A DNA stretch of 59,265 nucleotides from Bdellovibrio sp. Lineage in GTDB: Bacteria; Bdellovibrionota; Bacteriovoracia; Bacteriovoracales; Bacteriovoracaceae. Within the stretch, counting starts at the first letter, position 1. Every line of letters starts with the position of its first letter. The stretch spans positions 1 to 59,265 of the forward strand of contig JACPIU010000039.1 of assembly GCA_016187935.1 (NCBI GenBank), written 5' to 3'. The notes under the pieces were generated by a model. That model was given only the letters and a program-made list of their open reading frames with translations, was not told where the DNA came from and searched no databases. Of the stretch, positions 53,701 to 59,265 are shown in pieces. A program made the position numbers and the translations under genes.

Positions 53701-55282
53701 GCAGAGACCCTATTGCACCGAGTTCGCGGTGACCATCGCTATGACTCGTATCAGGATCATCGAATCCAAATAAATCACCTTGCACTTGATAAAATTCAGA
53801 ATAATTATTTTGCATTCCCATATTGTCATCATGCTCGTGCATCGTGCTTTTTTCGTGATCTTTTTGAGTGATAAAACATCCGGCGCTTGCAGCACCAGAA
53901 CCACTGCCAGACTGGCACTGAATATCGACTGTCTGAGCGGCCAGGGCCGAATTGGCCACCCCGTATTCATTATCAATCAGGTAGAGGGAAGAGTAGCTTG
54001 GAGCGGGATTAGGACCACCATTCCATCCGCAAGTGGCCGCACCTGTGCCACCACAGGTTTTGGTAATGCTGGTCTGGTCACAAACGATATCGGGATAATT
54101 ATCCTTATTACAGGTGACGGTGATAAGCGTAATAGACCCGGCATCACAGTTGGGACCCTGGCTATTTGAGTAATCCGAAAGACAATGGGGGGGCTCATAA
54201 CCTCCCGTGCACTGAGTGCCAAGACAAGTCCAATCCTGGATTCTGGGACACGCCGGATTTCCTTTGTATCCCCCAGGAAGCCCGGGCACACTAACATTTT
54301 GGGTGTTACAATTAGGCGCTGAACTAGTAGAATCGCTGTACCCATCTTCATTGGTGTATTTGTAGATAACCCTCGTAAAGGTGAGGTCGGTTGATTGGGT
54401 GGTTGAGTAAGCACCGCTACCCGAACCGGCAAACGGGTTGGTTGTCGGCCATAGCTGGTAATCTTCCTTCTCGAGTGGGTTGGGGCCAAAAGTGGCGGTA
54501 TAATTTCTGCCGCTGACAAAATCGCCTGGGCCACCGATTCCGTTCGGGAATGGGTATTCACGCCAGTTTTCCGTGCAGTTCTCATCCGTAAAAGCGTGGA
54601 TACTGACGGGGAAGGCCACCGTTGCACCAATAGGCAGGCGAATGTTGCTGAAATAGACGGAGTCATTTTTGCGATGATTGACCAGTCCAGCTTGAGAAAT
54701 GCAGGTCGACCAGTGGCCCTCAGAAGGATCACTACTCTGAGAGCCGCGCATTTGAATTTTAAAAGACTTGGAGTTCCCCATATCTGCCGTAGGATGTTCG
54801 CACACGCTGTTGGCACTCGTGACTTTGACAAAGTTATTGCAACTCACGATTCGAAGTGGCAAAAATCCGTAGGTGGAATCATGATAACTGGCCTCAGCAA
54901 ATTGGGCGTTATTACAATTGACAACATTGACGTTGATAGAAACATTGGTGGCGCTACCATCGAGATTGGCACTACCGGTACCACAGCGAACTGTCCCTTC
55001 AAACACCCTTGGCCCTCGCCAGATAATCGCGTAGAATTCCCAGTTACCATTGTTAAGAGTTTTATCGACGCCTTCTGCTCCTTGCGCTATAGGCAATGTC
55101 CACTTCTCACTGCCATCGGTTTTTCTTCCGTACAGCATGCCTCCCCCGGCCGTTTCGGCAGAGGTGACAATGGCACCTAAGCTCAGGGATAGTTTGACTT
55201 GATTTCCCTTAGGCCCGCCACATGACGCTAGCCATATGGATACCATCAAGAGTACAACGCCTGAAACGTTCGTTTTTTTCAT
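50747..55282 (-). CDS. Giant RCC1-repeat lipoprotein with many Gly-Ser-Gly tracts
   Basis: The protein of about 1511 residues starts at ATG 55282 (M-K-K-T, as in its paralogue); a GTG at 55294 is also in frame. Lipobox L-A-S-C. Residues about 20-290 share the N-terminal domain of the paralogues (G-N-W-E-F-Y-A-I-I-W-R-G, V-R-C-G, P-L-R-I-V-S-C). The middle is unknown. Residues about 1062-1420 form seven RCC1 repeats (C-W-G-x-N-x-x-G-Q-L-G-D-G), enough for a complete propeller. At least 23 separate GSG or GSGSG tracts are spread from residue 290 on, with mixed Gly and Ser codons, some inside RCC1 blades. It is likely surface-exposed. Confidence 0.88.
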   Translation of the reverse strand: MKKTNVSGVVLLMVSIWLASCGGPKGNQVKLSLSLGAIVTSAETAGGGMLYGRKTDGSEKWTLPIAQGAEGVDKTLNNGNWEFYAIIWRGPRVFEGTVRCGTGSANLDGSATNVSINVNVVNCNNAQFAEASYHDSTYGFLPLRIVSCNNFVKVTSANSVCEHPTADMGNSKSFKIQMRGSQSSDPSEGHWSTCISQAGLVNHRKNDSVYFSNIRLPIGATVAFPVSIHAFTDENCTENWREYPFPNGIGGPGDFVSGRNYTATFGPNPLEKEDYQLWPTTNPFAGSGSGAYSTTQSTDLTFTRVIYKYTNEDGYSDSTSSAPNCNTQNVSVPGLPGGYKGNPACPRIQDWTCLGTQCTGGYEPPHCLSDYSNSQGPNCDAGSITLITVTCNKDNYPDIVCDQTSITKTCGGTGAATCGWNGGPNPAPSYSSLYLIDNEYGVANSALAAQTVDIQCQSGSGSGAASAGCFITQKDHEKSTMHEHDDNMGMQNNYSEFYQVQGDLFGFDDPDTSHSDGHRELGAIGSLRAELVGAGIGGILYRRGYTDCNSIPITGSISTPMNYMENIILQFAPGQKVMPSWAGSGSGSGTMFEKRITLLVDDTLNQTSTLDQIIEFNCSTNIKSGYKYDIHNDTSGFNEKELYYKVNSITDTQFEAAGYSSGSWGGQVSIRHSLQGFKKKNGTDYQLWSSEVSRWDDDSDGSGSSVESWHAQNIMATGNRTKVRLSSFDGDKKGNIALPTAASAYISGVPLRIDASGSGPAFNGMRISIYGSGVGSGIMNDYGSGTNPETRWITGNFLSGSGGSSYQDIIDAFNNYQTDFTMAWDISESSSYGANYGSGGASGTQYSNNNGSSGNHLYLSGGSNANEIMSTNGKFKINYFTQNPNMSYINNSDPHDEFYRGLAIFASGGSPGWITNRYGNHCNNGNYNSGSGGGTYQVVGVVGSGFGASTSYNLGMVENPFATLNTFVGTSVIELALSGSGTGGSGTGYGMGYIQNGMLLGPSSSGSGFGTVVESTGNNKFRVWVQSGSFSAGQTFTINFYATNGSGSSTGGSGSGDGTLMDVIDIAVGFNHACAVVGTGGGSGDVFCWGMNSYGQLGDGTNSTQSVPVQVQNLSSVVAIAAGEGHSCALQSGGSVQCWGNNSDYQLGDGSTANRNNPVIVQGVTGANAISAGGKTTCVKTLGGGAVCWGYNSYGQLGDGSTLSRGSGVGVTGLGSGVMAVAVGGGTSCALLDSGSMKCWGDGYEGQLGNDNTAGSLVPVTVGTGGGLSGIMNIGAGQSHVCATLNDGSINCWGDNSMYQLGIGSGSGGSLVPATVLGIGSGSDVFVGGFHTCALDNFAAKCWGKNTDGQLGDGTYADKDTPSAVNGLLGTVTKIAVGGNNTCAILDTTEVQCWGANYDAQLGIGSGGGSSNSPLLVVNSGNGGSGSGSGGGGNAITYSIVSVGSGTGSGYAIDCFDSSTRKWSDGCSGLTIDDANVYGQVHWPNGSGSGGGVQFSPDWVLQNVKATNITP
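51018..52098 (-). repeat. Seven RCC1 repeats (one complete beta-propeller)
   Basis: Seven units of about 50 residues share A-x-G-x-x-H-x-C-A-L, C-W-G-x-N and Q-L-G-x-G. Some have GSG or GSGSG added in the loop after Q-L-G or between blades, which makes the spacing uneven. RCC1 propellers usually mediate protein binding. Confidence 0.88.
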
Positions 55283-55440
55283 AAAAACGCCCACTGTTAG
55301 AAAAATAACACCGTAACTTTTCGGGACAATAAGTTAATTTCTATAGCATTAGTTTACGAAGCGAAGCGTTGGTTAGGTAGTATGGTTTTCAATTGTTTAT
55401 AGGGACTTAAAATTACAGGTTTTTTTCGATAGATGACATT
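55283..55440 (-). promoter_or_regulatory. Upstream leader shared with the paralogous gene
   Basis: About 140 bp upstream of the RCC1 lipoprotein gene resemble the region upstream of the 55648-58794 gene (58795-58940). The best block, on the minus strand, contains CTATAGAAA and then TGTCCCGAAAAGT. TATAGA may be the -10 box; no clear -35 box is seen. Confidence 0.6.
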
Positions 55441-55593
55441 CCTGCTGTTAATTAAAAGATGTTTAGAGTGACCATAATTTGTGTAAACTGGACCACAAGC
55501 GTGGTGTTGGATTGGATCAAGTAGTTTGAATGATTACCCGATTATTAATCTTATGTGGACTGCCCGGCGCAATGATATGTAACTATATGGAAT
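55441..55593. other. Spacer between the two giant lipoprotein genes
   Basis: AT-rich sequence with a small hairpin (ACCAC-AAGC-GTGGT around 55492-55505). No gene is visible. With the leader and the 46-bp repeat it makes up a gap of about 350 bp. Confidence 0.45.
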
Positions 55594-55639
55594 TAAATAA
55601 TATTTTGAAGTATTTTCACCATTAGGGTGGTCCAGTTTT
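55594..55639 (+). repeat. Dispersed 46-bp repeat, copy 2
   Basis: Matches 5541-5586 with one mismatch (55615). It lies 8 bp from the stop codon of the 55648-58794 gene, on its 3' side. The GC hairpin CACC-ATTAG-GGTG is kept; the AT palindrome is slightly weaker than in copy 1. Confidence 0.8.
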
Positions 55640-55647
55640 TTCATTAT

Positions 55648-58600
55648 TTAAGGCAAGTTGCTCGAATTGAGCAACCAGTCAACACTGAATTCATTTACAT
55701 CAAAAGGCGAATTTACCAAATTGATGTTGGTCGGATTGGGCACTGAGCAACTTCCAATGCTGCCATCATACTGCAAACAGGAGGGAGAAATGCTGGAATA
55801 ACTTGAGACACCTGTAACCGGATGACCGTTAACATAGATACTCTGGGCCGAAACCGGGGTATCGGTTGGGTTGGCAATTTTGATATTACAGGAAGTGGAG
55901 TTAAAGACAGTTACCGGCGTCGAATTGATATCGATCTCCAAACCCGTACCAAAATCTCGGCAGTCATATAAATAAATGTCTTGTAGGAACATTGTAATGT
56001 TACCAGGGAGAATTGAATTGGCGGGGGCGCCATTTAAAAAATACTTCGCACTAGAACTGTATATTGGGGAATATCGCTGTTTGGTTGAGGCAAATAATTC
56101 ACTGCCTGAACCAACTGCCCCGAGATTGGTGTTGATTATGCCCACAAATGATTCAGATGATGTTATGGGATAGGAGGAGCCTATTTGATTAACATCCGAT
56201 TGGTAACCCGAACCCGTAGAAATGGCCGTGGGAGTATCTGTATCAACATTGGTGAGTTCATATATGAGACCGTTAGCATTTTGATAATCACTGGAATAAA
56301 TAAAAATGTTGTTATCAAACTGCACATAAGGCAAGCGTGGTTTGCTGATGTTTCCAAAAAAACTACTCTCAGAAAAGAGAACCTTCGCTTCCGTGGTGTT
56401 GCCGCGAACCAGAAGATTATTGCCGCGCCAATTTAGCTTGCCCGAACCAGAACCCATTTCGGCGATATTGCCCACGCTTTCAGAGGGGAGCACTCCATAG
56501 AATCCACCGCCGGACCCTGACCCTCCACTGCCCGAACCCGAACCTGTGCTACCGTAAGAATAAGTACTACCTTCAACTCTCGACTGCCAAATGGCATACT
56601 CGTTTGTATTCATTTTTTCTGCTCGAACACGCGAACGATAATCGCTGTTTGAACCAGTTTGATGTGACTTAACAAATTCGATTTTGGCGCTACTTAAGTT
56701 ATTGGTGTCATAATAGGCCTCTTCTTTTTCCCGTGAAAGTTTTCCGTCACTTTCATATTCATCCCAATTGCTCCAGATATGACCGGTTTTCAGATTGGTG
56801 GTGCAATTGTAGTGATAGATCCAGCGCAACGATGCAAGTGTACCGGGTGTCGTTTCATGTAAGGTTATTTTTTTCTCAAAAGAACCGCCCCCGGAACCTG
56901 ATCCGAATGCAGGCATGGTGACGGTCTCGTAAGGCGCATATTCGTTAGGAGCATTGCCAACGTCAAAAGACAGATAGAAAGATCGCGTTTGGCCCTCTTC
57001 AATAAAGCTAATTGCGGAGGTCTGCCCACTGCTTGGAATGGAAGCGCAGGTTGTGTATCCGAGATTCCACAAGAATCCGCCGATACCGTCTCCGATCAAC
57101 ATCTCCCTAATATTGCCGATCATCCCCACTTCGATATAATCATCGTCGTTACTTCCATACATTGAATTACAGGTGACAACTTCTGAGGGAAAAGCTTGGC
57201 GCCAATTCACAGTATAGCTGGAACCCGATCCACTTCCGCTTCCTGTCACGGTCACCGTGCTTTTCTGAATGCAACTTTGTACATTGTTTCGCCAACTTTT
57301 TTCGCCATCGAAAGTTCCAAAGACATCCGAAGCGGCACCGCGGACGGCGCCATTGATCCCCGGCCCTGAACTCCCACTGCCACTGCCAGAACCGTCGGGA
57401 ATCCACATGGGGACACAGTGCCCGCTACCGCACTTGAAATCCGGTGCTTGAGCAACAAAAGGAGTTCCTGCAGAGGCGAAAATATTATCTGCCAGGTAGA
57501 GTGAAACAAACTGGGGAGCATTTGTGCCGAATCGACAGGATAGTCCCTCCCCACCGCAATTGATCGATTCAGAGCCCTTTAACTCACAAATAAGAGGGTT
57601 GAGATAATTTACTCCATCGGCCTTGCAGGAAACGCGATAGAGTTTAATCGTCCCGGCATCGCAATTGGGCCCGTTGTCATTAGAGTAATCACCAAAGCAT
57701 TTTGCCTCACTTCCGCCTCCGAAACCCGAACCGACAAAGGTGACGGCACCATTTCCTATTGCAGGACAAGTGCTGCTCGTTCCACCGTCAGCAGAAGTAT
57801 CCTGATTGCAGGCCGCCTTGAGATCGTCGGGCAGGGCATCGCAATTACAGCCTATTCCATTATATCCCTGCACATATTCAATATCGATGGCCATATAATT
57901 TGATTGAGTGGTGACGTACGATCCTGAACCATAAGGATTGCTGGTCACTTTCACAATGTGATCGACATCACCTGTCGACTTATAATTATCTGCCGCCAAA
58001 GCCAAGTTACTTCTTGGCACTCCTATCCCGCTTATAAAATCGTAATCACGATTAAATTTGGCCACCGTACAATTTTTATCATCGAAACTTTTGACTCTTA
58101 TGTCGATGGTCCCACTCGTGCCACCAATCGGAATCCTTACATTCGAGAAGAAAACAGAATCGGCCCTTTTGTGTTTGATTAAATTAGCATGAGAGATACA
58201 AGCGGAGGTTATGGCCTCTGTTCTGTCCGTTCCCACATAGCTCATCATAACAACCCTATAACTTTGGCCCATCCCGACCTTCTCCAAAGGGAAATTGCAG
58301 TTATCACTGCCACTTGAGATATCAAATAAATTGGTACAGGCGACTAAGCGCAAAGGGGCAATGCCATAGGTTGCGTCAGCGGTATAGGCCGCATTGGTTA
58401 TAGTGCTATTGCAATTGGCGGTGGCCAAGGATAACGATACATCCTTTTGCTCACCGGTTAATGATACTCCGGAAACAGAAGCGCATCGGACAGTCCCAGT
58501 TAAAGGTACGGCACCATCCCAGGCGATCATTTGGAAATTCCATGTGCCGTTGTTCATTTCACGAGAAAAGTTCGTTGTTCCGGCGGCAATGACCTGCGCC

Positions 58601-58794
58601 CACCGATCTCCGTTGGTGGTGTTTTGCCCGTAAACCATTCCTCCACCACTTACCGCTTCAGATGAAACAACCGCGCCTAAACGGAAGGAGAGTGCGACAT
58701 CAGACGAACCGCCTCCACCGCCGCAAGCTCCCACTAGGAGTAGAAATGGCATCCATAAAATCAGGCCAGTGTTTTTTTTTGCCGTCTTTTTCAT
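55648..58794 (-). CDS. Giant lipoprotein paralogue with Gly-Ser-Gly tracts
   Basis: The 1048-residue protein has a lipobox L-V-G-A-C with Cys24 and then five Gly. Residues about 30-290 are the family's shared N-terminal domain. The alignment with the RCC1 lipoprotein continues into the middle: G-P-N-C-D-A-G, I-G-G-(I/F)-L-x-x-x-G-Y-T, F-E-K-(K/R)-I-T-L and N-C-(S/T)-T-N. It lacks RCC1 repeats and ends in an unrelated C-terminal part. At least ten GSG/GSGSG tracts are present, the first at the same aligned place as in the RCC1 protein. Function unknown; surface display is likely. Confidence 0.85.
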   Translation of the reverse strand: MKKTAKKNTGLILWMPFLLLVGACGGGGGSSDVALSFRLGAVVSSEAVSGGGMVYGQNTTNGDRWAQVIAAGTTNFSREMNNGTWNFQMIAWDGAVPLTGTVRCASVSGVSLTGEQKDVSLSLATANCNSTITNAAYTADATYGIAPLRLVACTNLFDISSGSDNCNFPLEKVGMGQSYRVVMMSYVGTDRTEAITSACISHANLIKHKRADSVFFSNVRIPIGGTSGTIDIRVKSFDDKNCTVAKFNRDYDFISGIGVPRSNLALAADNYKSTGDVDHIVKVTSNPYGSGSYVTTQSNYMAIDIEYVQGYNGIGCNCDALPDDLKAACNQDTSADGGTSSTCPAIGNGAVTFVGSGFGGGSEAKCFGDYSNDNGPNCDAGTIKLYRVSCKADGVNYLNPLICELKGSESINCGGEGLSCRFGTNAPQFVSLYLADNIFASAGTPFVAQAPDFKCGSGHCVPMWIPDGSGSGSGSSGPGINGAVRGAASDVFGTFDGEKSWRNNVQSCIQKSTVTVTGSGSGSGSSYTVNWRQAFPSEVVTCNSMYGSNDDDYIEVGMIGNIREMLIGDGIGGFLWNLGYTTCASIPSSGQTSAISFIEEGQTRSFYLSFDVGNAPNEYAPYETVTMPAFGSGSGGGSFEKKITLHETTPGTLASLRWIYHYNCTTNLKTGHIWSNWDEYESDGKLSREKEEAYYDTNNLSSAKIEFVKSHQTGSNSDYRSRVRAEKMNTNEYAIWQSRVEGSTYSYGSTGSGSGSGGSGSGGGFYGVLPSESVGNIAEMGSGSGKLNWRGNNLLVRGNTTEAKVLFSESSFFGNISKPRLPYVQFDNNIFIYSSDYQNANGLIYELTNVDTDTPTAISTGSGYQSDVNQIGSSYPITSSESFVGIINTNLGAVGSGSELFASTKQRYSPIYSSSAKYFLNGAPANSILPGNITMFLQDIYLYDCRDFGTGLEIDINSTPVTVFNSTSCNIKIANPTDTPVSAQSIYVNGHPVTGVSSYSSISPSCLQYDGSIGSCSVPNPTNINLVNSPFDVNEFSVDWLLNSSNLP

Positions 58795-58940
58795 AAACGC
58801 TTGCTGCTCGTTTAAGATAACTCCATTACTTTTCGGGACAGTGAGTTCGTTTCTATAGGAGTAGTTTATAGAGCTATGCGCTGGCCCGGTAGTATGGAAT
58901 TCAAAGGTTTATGATTGCTTGAAATTATAGGTCTTTTTTG
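58795..58940 (-). promoter_or_regulatory. Upstream leader shared with the RCC1 lipoprotein gene
   Basis: Similar to 55283-55440 along its length. On the minus strand it carries CTATAGAAA followed by TGTCCCGAAAAGT. The similarity goes further upstream (GGTAGTATGG on the plus strand in both). Confidence 0.6.
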
Positions 58941-58977
58941 GAAAAGAAATTTTAAGAGCTAAATAAAATATGCTTGC

Positions 58978-58999
58978 AGTGGCCATTATTTGGGCCACT
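58978..58999. terminator. Hairpin after the 59019-59216 gene
   Basis: AGTGGCC, an eight-base loop and GGCCACT form a perfect seven-base-pair stem 20 bp after the stop of the small minus-strand gene. There is no T run on the minus strand. Confidence 0.45.
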
Positions 59000-59018
59000 T
59001 TCAAACGTCCTGCGGAGT

Positions 59019-59216
59019 TTAGAATTCTGCCTTTTTAATTTCCACATGAAGCTTGGTGGTTTTTTGCAGAACTTTTTCAAAGGCCTGTTCAATTTTATCC
59101 TGATTTGTGAGCTGTTCTTCAAATCTTAGTTGTTTTGCTCTGGCATCAAACTGGATCACCGAGGAGTACACAATAGAGAAAAGAAGAAATGAGGGTAGAA
59201 TATATTTGCTGTGCAT
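59019..59216 (-). CDS. Small membrane-anchored protein
   Basis: The 65-residue protein has an excellent GGAGG ribosome site five bases before the ATG, so it is likely real. It has one N-terminal hydrophobic segment (residues 5-22), then a polar helix rich in Lys, Glu and Gln that could form a coiled coil. It may be a membrane anchor or a signal-peptide-bearing small protein. It lies 225 bp upstream of the giant lipoprotein gene on the same strand. No function can be named. Confidence 0.65.
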   Translation of the reverse strand: MHSKYILPSFLLFSIVYSSVIQFDARAKQLRFEEQLTNQDKIEQAFEKVLQKTTKLHVEIKKAEF

Positions 59217-59236
59217 ACGGGCCTCCTAAAAAAGAA

Positions 59237-59249
59237 GGTGCCAGGTACC
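59237..59249. repeat. GGTGCC-type intergenic repeat
   Basis: GGTGCCAGGTACC at the window edge resembles GGTGCCACACGCC at 33095-33107 and 35110-35122, all in gaps between genes. The element may continue past the window. Confidence 0.35.
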
Positions 59250-59265
59250 CGGAGCTATGCGGCAC

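Noticed and set aside
50780-54430. Regularly spaced GSG-coding tracts taken for a CRISPR-like or DNA tandem array
   Set aside because: Spacing is irregular, codons differ from tract to tract and the reading frame stays open throughout, so this is coding sequence.
53977-54831. Open frame of 284 codons on the minus strand inside the RCC1 lipoprotein gene
   Set aside because: It is an out-of-frame shadow of the giant gene on the same strand, has low-complexity composition, no signal or domain, and the giant gene's frame is clearly the real one.
1-59265. Search by eye for tRNA and rRNA genes
   Set aside because: No T-loop GTTCGANTC with matching acceptor stem and no rRNA-like stretch was found; a dedicated tRNA scan would be needed to be certain.

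Overview
The window looks like a chromosomal stretch of a Gram-negative, outer-membrane-bearing bacterium with many exported proteins. It holds outer-membrane barrels (MipA/OmpV type and a FecR-associated barrel), several lipoproteins with clear lipoboxes, three exported trypsin-fold serine proteases, a TraB/GumN-like protein and an HNH protein. The mix (secreted hydrolases, HD-GYP signalling, orphan CpaF, many exported unknowns) fits Bdellovibrionota or a related deltaproteobacterial lineage. That placement is inference: no rRNA or strong taxonomic marker is present, and I see no tRNA, CRISPR array, prophage or intact insertion sequence. Base composition is moderate by eye (not computed).

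Layout. 1-10 kb: a partial hypothetical gene, an exported unknown, CsbD, a DAO-Rieske oxidoreductase, a V8-like protease, a STAS protein, a YcaQ-type DNA glycosylase and a large GH114-like lipoprotein. 10-19 kb: MipA-like barrel, zinc alcohol dehydrogenase, exported protease, a PCD-VOC fusion, an M20 amidohydrolase, a trypsin-like protease and two acyltransferase-fold proteins. 19-32 kb: membrane protein, receiver-HD-GYP protein, an XRE regulator with an operator on a leaderless promoter, a histone-H1-like basic protein, TraB-like protein, a 1031-residue exported unknown, a run of small lipoproteins and exported proteins, an RsmB-like rRNA methyltransferase and a YdcF/ElyC-type protein whose stop codon is followed directly by a MITE-like palindrome. 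32-40 kb: AAA_14/DUF4143 ATPase, HNH protein, a HigBA toxin-antitoxin pair with a palindromic operator, and a three-gene surface operon (FecR protein, outer-membrane barrel, glycine-rich lipoprotein). 40-45 kb: CTP-dependent lipid kinase-like protein, DUF6178-like protein, three small unknowns and an orphan CpaF/TadA ATPase. 45-51 kb: an amino-sugar PTS module (ROK kinase divergent from a IIA-HPr-EI fusion and a IIC-IIB-IIB' permease), so the whole phosphorelay sits in two polypeptides. 51-59 kb: two giant paralogous lipoproteins peppered with Gly-Ser-Gly tracts; one carries a seven-bladed RCC1 propeller.

The most interesting feature is the lipoprotein family at 35178-37403, 50747-55282 and 55648-58794. 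All three share an N-terminal lipoprotein domain. Two share a duplicated upstream leader and carry dozens of short GSG/GSGSG tracts scattered between otherwise ordinary sequence, including inside RCC1 blades. Codons within the tracts vary, so they are not one recent microsatellite. A 46-bp dispersed repeat links the 3' side of this locus to the STAS/ycaQ gap 50 kb away.
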